DNA of 64,000 nt from Elysia chlorotica (lineage: Eukaryota > Mollusca > Gastropoda > Plakobranchidae). Where the stretch lies: NCBI GenBank assembly GCA_003991915.1, contig RQTK01000022.1:833185-897184 (forward strand), in the 5' to 3' direction. The translations under genes were made by a program, and so were the position numbers. This document shows, piece after piece, positions 57,501 to 64,000 of the stretch (positions are counted from its first letter, which is position 1; every line of letters starts with the position of its first letter). Below the pieces are notes generated by a model. The model did no database searches. It saw only the letters and a program-made list of their open reading frames with translations, and was not told where the DNA came from.

Positions 57501-60500
57501 GCATCCATGTAACACATGTACTCTTTTTCTCTTAATTTTACTTGTCTAAGAACCGCTCTTGGCATTTAAATCCACTTAGAACATGTTTAAAATAAACTCA
57601 TGAACTTAAATTTTATCCATTTATGATTGCAGAGATTCACGAAGAGCCATACATCATGTTCTCATCAGAGAAAAAAATTATGCTATGCATCAATTGCTTT
57701 AGGGATATGCGGATGTAAGTATTGCTAATTGCTATTTCATATTTTCAACATTTTTCTTTTCCTTCTTAGCTGAATTGGAAGAGTTGCAAAATTATTCCTG
57801 CTTTTTTTATATATATATATATTTTTTTTTTTACAATGTGAACAATGAGTTTGTTTCGTTCAAAACTATTTATTTATATTTTGTTCATTTTAATAATTAA
57901 GGTATCATTGAACGATTTTACATGATCTGTGTTTCTAAATCAAAGAATCTCCCTCTACTTTATGACACTACTGGTTGCTTCAAAAAGCCTCTCTGTAAAA
58001 TCTGTTTAAATATTTGAATGGTAATGATTGCAAAAAGGTGGATTCTTGTAAGTTAAATCAAATTTAGCCAACTTGTCATTTAACACAACTTTTGTTCTTC
58101 ATTTGTCATACTTATTCAATTTTCAGTGAAAGTAGAGGCCATTGTTTGGATCTAGAAACAGCATACAAGCAGAGCTGCAAAAAGCTGGACCTCAAAGTTC
58201 AAGTAAGTTTGTAAAAACAAAAACAACTGAGGATTAGCTGTTCTTATTGTTTGATTAGTATACTTAGATGCTTATCTTATTAATGGAGATGAAACTCATT
58301 TTTGAAAGAGGAAACATCAAGATTAGATAAGATAGAAAAATGTTTATTTGTCCCTTTGAGGAGAGATTGACTTGGACATGTTACATGTAGAAATTGACTA
58401 TCTTCATTACAGCCAAGGTTTCATTGAATCTGATGTTGCAAGGTCCACTGTACTTCAAAGGATACTTTATGATATTTTTATATACCTACATCAAACGACT
58501 TTTTCATCCTTTCACTAGATTGTATACTGTGTCATCTAGACATAGAATTATGGAGGGAGTTACGGTTGCACAATCGGCTATTGCTCTGGTCTGACAAGCA
58601 GAAGTTCCAAGGTTCAATTCACGGCTGGATTTCCATATATGATTCTTTTGGGGAACCAGATAACATATAACTAATATAAAATGACACTAATGTTTTCATC
58701 GTAGGCATTTCGAGAGCTTCAAAATTCTGTGAGAGAGGGGATCCTGCTGTTCCGAGGTCTGGTGGAAGAGATCAAAACCAATGCAGACAAAGAGCGAAAG
58801 GCCATCGTTGATCTTCATGTGGATCTCATCAAGAGGCTGGATGAGACGCGGCTCATACTGCTACAGAAAGTGGACAGGTGTGATAGAACAAGTCTAAGCT
58901 TTTGGTTGTTGTTAACTGCACTGAGTGCTTGAGGAAGTAGAGCAATTTTTGGTTCCCTTTCTAACCTTTTTCTGACATAAATGATGACTTCTTTTCTCAT
59001 GATTTTCTATAAAGTGCTCCAGTAGCTATATTTGTACTTGCAGAAGACTATTAGTTGGTAGCCCTACTATAGCAGTGCTTTTTTGTCTTGATGATTCAAA
59101 ATTCATTAGACATCAAAATGGGATTACAGGAATATTTAAAACTTTTTTTTTTTCCATTGGAAGGGATATGCTTAGCATGTTCTGTTAGATAGTTATCTTA
59201 TCAAGTGACACCAATAATACCAAATTCATTAGTAATATTAATACAAAGATCTCAATATTTGCTAATGCTTTTTACTCAAGATTTATAAAGCATGAAGAAT
59301 CTTTATCATGTATCTACTGGAAATTTATATAAATCAAGAGAACACATAGGCAACAAAATTAATGTCATACATATTTGTCTGTATGGTTTATGCTATTAAG
59401 GCATATAGAACAAAACATTTTTTTGTTAAGTGAGCTGTCAGTCTTCAATTTTGTGAATATGATCTCTCCATATAACCTACTTGTAAATACTTTTTAAGTC
59501 TTTCAAACAGATATTCAAAAGATAAAAAATGTATTATTTTTTATTCTGTGCCAAGCATTCCCCCCCCCCCCCCCACACACACACACACATGCCTTTATTT
59601 AAGAGCACTCTAGTGCTCTTTTTTTTTTTACAAAACTTTACCTTCCATATTACAGCCAATACAGCGAGAAAGAAAACACATTCAGGTCGCAACTGAAATC
59701 CCTGTCAGCCCTGGTGCCGACTCTGCACACCCATCTGGTTATCTCTAGTGCCTTCTCCGGCTCAGCCAACAAGTTTGAGTTCTTGGACCTTTCCTATGTG
59801 AGTTCACAGCGGTTACTTAACTCATCAAATGTGTGCGACCACTGGCAGCGACAGATGTAATTGCTGGACTAGAATTTATTTTAATGACAGAACATACGCT
59901 TGCTTTTTCGAGGTATTTTCTTAAAAACCATTCCAAATCTTGTTTTTATTTGGCAGCTGGTTAAAATATTTGTTTTGTTCCATCCAAGGCTTATCCAAAG
60001 TGAAACTATAACCTGTACGATCACTGTCAGATAGTTGAGTAAATTAATTCAATGATGGTGAGATATTTTATCCCAAGAACTGAAAAAAATTGCTATGCTT
60101 TGGACGTCGATTAAATTTACACACACAAAAGTTCTTGTAGGAAGTTTAAAAAATTATGAACAGAAAATGGCAAATAAGTTTAAATATTTAGTAAATCTTA
60201 AGTTTTTGGAGGCTTTTCCCATGGTTAATTTTAAAGATTTAATCACCAGCTCTGTATTCTCTGCCATTCGCTTTGGGATGATTAATGAAGGGGAAAAGAA
60301 TTGAATTGAAATTTTCAATAGGTTTGGTCATGAAGAGCTCTTATATATTTGTCAGAGAACCTAACTACATGAGTGCTGTGGGGTCGAATTCAACCCCTGT
60401 TTTGAAGGCAATAATACAAATGTATATGTCCATTACCGCGAATACCAGATATCTGTTCACTTCCATTCTCTGGTTCAAGTCAACTTTCACTCTGCCACTT

Positions 60501-63500
60501 TCAGAGCATGATTCATTGGAGTTTGGCTAAAAAAATATATATCGAACTCATAGACAGCTATGTTCTATGGGTGTATCATTTTTTAAGATTTACCTGGGCA
60601 CTCAAATGATTGCCATACTGGTATTTCAAGTGCAAAAATTATAGATTTTATGGGTTTTTTTTTTAAAGACTGCAATGGACAAAAATGATAATGATTAAGA
60701 GAATTTCATTAAGGACTAGCATCAAAGAATGGGTGATCTATAACGCAACTTTGTTTCAATGAAAAAAAATTACATATGTGTCTCTCATATCATTTTTGAT
60801 GTTTCTACCACTGAGGATAGAAATGTTTGAAGTAAAAGCTTTTGTTTTCCACAGGTCCTAATGGATCGCTTGAAGCTGATTGTCCAAAAACAACATCCAT
60901 TGCATGCAACTTTGAGCGGACAGATTGATTCAGGGTACAAGACAGAGTATTACAAGTAAGAAGTCACAAGATAAAGAACAAAATCTAGTCCAGGGGATAG
61001 CTTCACAATAAACTTTAAGAAACCAACAAATCAAACCATGTAAAAACTTTAATAAGCCTGTTTTCCTTCAGTAGAACTATTCATGCATTCTCTTTGATTC
61101 TTGCAACTTTTCAACTAAGTTAAAACCTATACATGTCTTTGAAGTATATATATTCATGGGTGTTTTGCAACTGTCTAAGCCAGATGTTTCTGGATATTTA
61201 CTTAAAACTGTCAACAGTGACTCGTTTTTTCGATTAAATTCATATATAATCTGAAAGGCACTGTAGTATTTGACTCGATATACACAGAATAGAACAAAAA
61301 ACTGTGGTTTATTTCAAGGCAGGGTTTGGATAAAACCAGTGCATGTAAGAAGGTGGTGAATGGATCAGACCACTGAAAAGCATTGGGCGAGCAGCCCAGC
61401 AAGAACGGAGGTGTGATGCTTGCATGTCATCTGTCAGACACGATTTATGACCTTCGTCAGGGGATCAGTCGAGGCATGATCCGCTAAGTAGTATTTGACT
61501 CGATATACACAGAATAGAACAAAAAACTGTGGTTTATTTTAAGGCAGGGTTTGGATAAAACCAGTGCATTTAAGAAGGTGGTGAGTGGATCAGACCGCTG
61601 AAAAGCATTGGGCGAGCAGCCCAGCAAGAACGGAGGTGTGATGCTTGCATGTCATCTGTCAGACACGATTTATGACCTTCGTCAGGGGATCAGTCGAGGC
61701 ATGATCCGCTACTGTATAGGAACTGACTTACCATGCTAGATGCAGTTCCTACTTATTATGGCCATTATTACTTATATTTTTTTTACTCTTCTGCTGTTTT
61801 CATGCTTGTAATTTTCAACCCGTCCAGGAGTATTGAGCCTCTTCTGTATGTTCCGGCACAAAGGCCAACCCTCAACACAGCGGCCTGTGGCGTTAATGGG
61901 TAAGTCCAGACATTTACTCCAAATTTATTTAATCCTTTTTTTCTTTGTCTTTTTCCAAATGAAAAAATGTTTAAAAAATGTTTATTAACTGATTCTGTAC
62001 AACTTTTTTCCAATTTCTAAAGGAAAACAATTTTAAAGATTTTTTTAGTTATTGAACTGGCTCAATGAAAAAATGTTTAAAAAATGTTTATTAACTGATT
62101 CTGTACAATTTTCGTCCTTCCTTTTTCTACGCAGAGTATCTGCTGTGAGTACAGGCACTTCCTGCCCTGGCAGCCCAGTGATCTCAAAAATTACACCTAC
62201 ACACATAAGAAGGTCTAACGGTCTGAATGGGGCCAAGGTGAAATTTATTGATGCCAAAGGCCAGTTTGCCGAACATTGTCGGGAATTTGAGAATGCTCAT
62301 AGGGTATGTTTTGTATGTACTTGTGATTTGGTTTGAAATGAGCTATCTGTCATGATTATGTCAATTTGCTTTCCTTTTCCTCTCTAATTTCCGGCAAACA
62401 ATTCAATTATCAAGCTTGTGATATAATATAATACCAGCCTTTTATGGTTACTTACGCATTGACAATATCTTGGAAAATATCCAAAGATTGTATTTTTAGA
62501 AAATAATTTGTGATTTTAGAACTTTAAAAGTCTGTGATTTTGAATAAATGCTTCATGAATCTGTTGCCATAAGCTCTGGCTGTTCAGATATTCAACAATA
62601 GGGAAGAATAAAAGTTTTTATTAAGCTTTGTTATATATTTGGTTGTACGTCTTCCTCCACTCCTCCATTGCAGGATCTTCTCCAGAGGTTTGAGCAGATG
62701 AAGTCCCAGTGCCAGGAGCTTCAGCGTGATCTCACGATGCGCCGCTGCCTGGCCAAGAAGGACGAGGTGCTCCGGCTTGGCGTCAAGATCGAGGACGTCC
62801 AGTCCAATCTGGACAGGCACTACAGCATCCTGGAGAACAAACTGCCGCTCCTCGAGAAGGTGGGGGCCTCAATAACTTATTTAGACATGTATATTATCAC
62901 TGTGGTACGATTTGGCATTTAAGTCATTTTCGCTACTTTTGAGGTAATCAATAAAACTTTTAATTTCCTTATTTCTGCTTGAAATTGTACGCAAGTTTAT
63001 AATGAGATAAAGCGAAAACCTATTTGCATATTTTTAATCTGAAAATTTTGTTAGATAAATCTGATTTTCATTTTTACAAAGATATATCATGTGCATTTCG
63101 GCATAAGTCTTAATTCATGCCACAATCATGGGACAGTGACAATGTGTTGTGTAAGTTATAATCTTTTATCTGTTAATACTTTTTCATTGTGCAAAAGCAC
63201 TTTATAAATTGGATGTGGTGAGTGAAAAAAAATGTTTTTTGTAGCTGGCTTGTGGGACCATCTTCTACAGTTTTTATATTATGGGGGGGAGGGGTATTTT
63301 AAATTTTGACTCGAAAACATCTTTTAAAAGTAGGATATACAAATATTATTGTTTGATTGGATCTTTAAATTCATACTGGTACGGAAGAAAACTATAAGAA
63401 TTTAAAATAAGGTGAACAAGGGAGATGTTGTTAAGCGGTTAAATTAGAACTATGACGGTAATATCATTCTCATTTTATTAGGATTTTCATTTGAAGTAGA

Positions 63501-63878
63501 GTGTTTAAGGACAGAATAACACACCAGTGTATTATATCTTCATAAAAGTTCAAATATAGTTGTTGTTTTTGTTGTTTTTGTTCAATCATAGTTTAAAATT
63601 AAAAACCATCATAGAATTATACATATATAAATATATATCTTATCTTTAGTGTTCATTGTACTGATGAACAAGTATTTATTAGCTGCCTTTTATTTAGCCT
63701 TAAGTTTTAGGTACCAGAGTTTAGGTTTATGTTTTTTGCCTATGTATTGAAGTTAAGGTCAGGGCTTTAAATAATTACCATATATATTTCCATTTTAATA
63801 AATTGCACCGGCTTTTTGTTTTGCAGCATTGGGAAGAAAGTCTCGATAGGATAGTGAATGAACAAGACCTTTATCAAG
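51311..63878 (+). CDS. rnf207: RNF207-type RING/B-box/coiled-coil protein, 3'-incomplete, 12 coding exons visible
   Basis: Exons: 51311-51504 (exon begins 51282), 55344-55455, 56169-56313, 57633-57714, 58127-58202, 58705-58877, 59656-59797, 60855-60955, 61828-61899, 62135-62303, 62674-62859, 63827-63878. 1504 coding bases, frame-consistent, about 501 residues; the last exon ends in phase 1 so more exons follow outside the window. The protein starts MSGDIFQPME, like vertebrate RNF207 (MSGAIF). Layout is RING, linker zinc motif, B-box-like finger, then coiled coils. Vertebrate RNF207 is a cardiac RING protein that affects KCNH2 channel abundance with HSP70-type chaperones; the role here is unknown. 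The exon 2 donor/exon 3 acceptor pairing is the least certain junction. Confidence 0.93.
51800..52000 (+). other. CpG-rich, CCGCGG-rich island, possible transposon end
   Basis: Four CCGCGG palindromes between 51845 and 51958 plus CGCGGAAAT, in otherwise AT-rich intron 1 of RNF207. It starts with CAGGGCTGCCACTCTTCCG, which resembles the termini of some hAT-like DNA transposons, but no inverted partner was found downstream. Confidence 0.4.
52170..52790 (+). repeat. Degenerate internal repeats
   Basis: A TTTATCGTTTAT.CGTCCG block followed by CTCCATCTTCACACC occurs near 52315 and again near 52505, with a weaker third relative near 52630. Possibly a decayed tandem or mobile unit; not identified. 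Confidence 0.5.
52880..54915 (+). mobile_element. Dead non-LTR retrotransposon fragment with RNase H domain
   Basis: Lies in RNF207 intron 1, same strand. Starts in the reverse-transcriptase palm with ALYANDQI, where the usual Y/F-A-D-D box has Asn for the first Asp, followed by HTDKYAQQNARRLN. Then come thumb-like blocks (IQSQALSFICGGM, SLRREKAALELTERC) and an RNase H domain: HVYIDGST (53880-53905), NYQAELK, and FTDS followed by a stop. Near 54665-54740 a CPLCDENLETSTH motif is the typical C-terminal zinc knuckle of I/Jockey-like elements. Several frameshifts and stops show it is inactive. Confidence 0.82.
54241..54390 (+). mobile_element. Small nested insertion within the RNase H remnant
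   Basis: The RNase H reading frame stops at AGGAAATAGAGAA (54228-54240) and resumes after AGGAAATGAGAA (54388-54399). About 150 bases between are unrelated and contain AATAAA near 54344. The two similar words look like a target-site duplication of a short SINE- or MITE-like insert. Confidence 0.6.
54916..55343. other. Remainder of RNF207 intron 1
   Basis: AT-rich with no feature recognised; ends with the TTTGTTCTGTCAG acceptor of the next exon. Confidence 0.6.
55344..55455 (+). CDS. rnf207: RNF207 exon 2: linker and first zinc ligands
   Basis: Acceptor TTGTTCTGTCAG, donor GTAGGC at 55456. Completes the Gly codon, then reads YVHTLKDGSHLPPVDLLLKF and CANCDC. This LPPVD.LL.F...CANCD block matches the segment after the RING in RNF207. 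Confidence 0.82.
56169..57714 (+). CDS. rnf207: RNF207 exons 3-4: B-box-like zinc finger region
   Basis: Exons 56169-56313 and 57633-57714. Encode FFCNTCMQPLCSQCREETH and FSSHDMV, then KIHEEPYIMFSSEKK, LCINCFRDM. These match the RNF207 B-box block. An alternative acceptor at 56143 has a better pyrimidine tract and would add about ten residues, but its phase does not fit the exon 2 donor I chose. Confidence 0.87.
58127..59797 (+). CDS. rnf207: RNF207 exons 5-7: first coiled-coil region
   Basis: Exons 58127-58202, 58705-58877 and 59656-59797. Encode ESRGHCLDLETAYKQSCKKL, FRELQNSVREGILLFRGLVE, RKAIVDLHVDLIKRL and SQLKSLSALVPTLHTHLVIS, ending FEFLDLSY. Helical and amphipathic, collinear with RNF207. 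Confidence 0.92.
58540..58650 (+). mobile_element. Possible tRNA-derived SINE relic in RNF207 intron 5
   Basis: GTTGCACAATCGG resembles box A and AGGTTCAATTCACGG (about 58611-58625) box B, about 45 bases apart. No clear 3' tail; sits about 55 bases upstream of exon 6. Confidence 0.45.
59561..59588 (+). repeat. Compound poly-C/(CA)n microsatellite
   Basis: C-run passing into CA repeats, about 70 bases upstream of RNF207 exon 7. Confidence 0.95.
60855..61899 (+). CDS. rnf207: RNF207 exons 8-9
   Basis: Exons 60855-60955 and 61828-61899, both ending in phase 2. Encode VLMDRLKLIVQKQHPL, GYKTEYYK and SIEPLLYVPAQRPTLNTAA. The RCLEPLLLL-like block of vertebrate RNF207 aligns with SIEPLLYV. Confidence 0.9.
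61263..61712 (+). repeat. Tandem duplication, period 225, in RNF207 intron 8
   Basis: Copies 61263-61487 and 61488-61712 abut exactly and differ at only a few bases by eye (for example TTTCAAGG versus TTTTAAGG, GCATGTAAG versus GCATTTAAG). Each ends ATGATCCGCTA. Confidence 0.96.
61959..62108 (+). repeat. Direct repeat of 44 bases, spacing 106, in RNF207 intron 9
   Basis: ATGAAAAAATGTTT through CTGATTCTGTACAA occurs at 61959-62002 and 62065-62108. The second copy ends just before the exon 10 polypyrimidine tract. Confidence 0.93.
62135..63878 (+). CDS. rnf207: RNF207 exons 10-12: second coiled coil, incomplete
   Basis: Exons 62135-62303, 62674-62859 and 63827-63878. Encode SCPGSPVISK, FAEHCREFENAHR, DLLQRFEQMKSQCQELQRDL, LRLGVKIEDVQSNLDRHYSI and HWEESLDRIVNEQDLYQ. 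The FAEHCR..E..HR and W E...R..NEQ..Y blocks match RNF207. Donor GTAACA at 63879, phase 1; the C-terminus lies past the window end. Confidence 0.92.
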
Positions 63879-64000
63879 GTAACAATTATTATTTTACATA
63901 AAATTTAATTGAGACAAATATCTTGTACCATTTCTTGGTCTATTATTGGAAATTGATTTGTAAAAAAAATATTAGTTGATAATTTTAATGTTTTTTAACC

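Noticed and set aside
1-64000. CRISPR arrays, operons or other prokaryotic systems
   Set aside because: All genes are intron-split eukaryotic genes. The tandem repeats lack the regular repeat-spacer form.

Overview
This window is animal nuclear DNA: intron-rich and AT-rich, with GT-AG introns, many microsatellites and several decayed retrotransposons. No prokaryotic organisation is visible. The proteins have clear bilaterian counterparts. The mix of a MIB2-type ubiquitin ligase, an RNF207-type TRIM-like protein, a DIRS-like element and CR1-like LINEs suggests a lophotrochozoan, most plausibly a gastropod mollusc. That species call is inference, not proof.

Layout. (1) Positions 1161-14711, + strand: 3' part of a C2H2 zinc-finger transcription factor. 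Four fingers sit one per 84-base phase-1 exon, a fifth exon carries one and a half fingers, and a 1.6-kb terminal exon encodes a Gly/Ser/Met-rich tail with a basic segment, a SUMO-interaction-like motif and a SUMO-acceptor-like motif. Intron 2 holds a broken DIRS-type element, a tRNA-like SINE relic and a 190-base assembly gap. (2) Positions 14712-28703: AT-rich 3' UTR and intergenic DNA with short tandem duplications and one doubtful minus-strand ORF. (3) Positions 28704-44334, - strand: a MIB2-type E3 ubiquitin ligase, 17 coding exons and 913 codons with consistent reading frame across every junction. (4) Positions 44335-51281: the interval between two divergent genes. It holds a 935-base segmental duplication, outward-facing YY1-like/splice-donor modules, a dense TAGATCTA-type motif field and an internally deleted CR1-like LINE with 67-base target-site duplications. 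(5) Positions 51311-63878 and beyond, + strand: an RNF207-type RING/B-box/coiled-coil protein, 12 coding exons visible, 3' end outside the window. Its first intron holds a second dead LINE with an RNase H domain.

How the genes relate: MIB2 and RNF207 are divergently transcribed and both are RING proteins, but no shared pathway can be read from sequence. MIB2-type proteins ubiquitinate Delta/Jagged ligands in Notch signalling; vertebrate RNF207 is known as a cardiac regulator of KCNH2 channel levels. In human both lie on 1p36, so the linkage may be ancient. The least conventional signals are the one-finger-per-exon array with repeated Gln helices, a tandem copy of the last MIB2 splice acceptor that would remove the catalytic RING if used, and the inverted first-exon-like modules between the two ligase genes.
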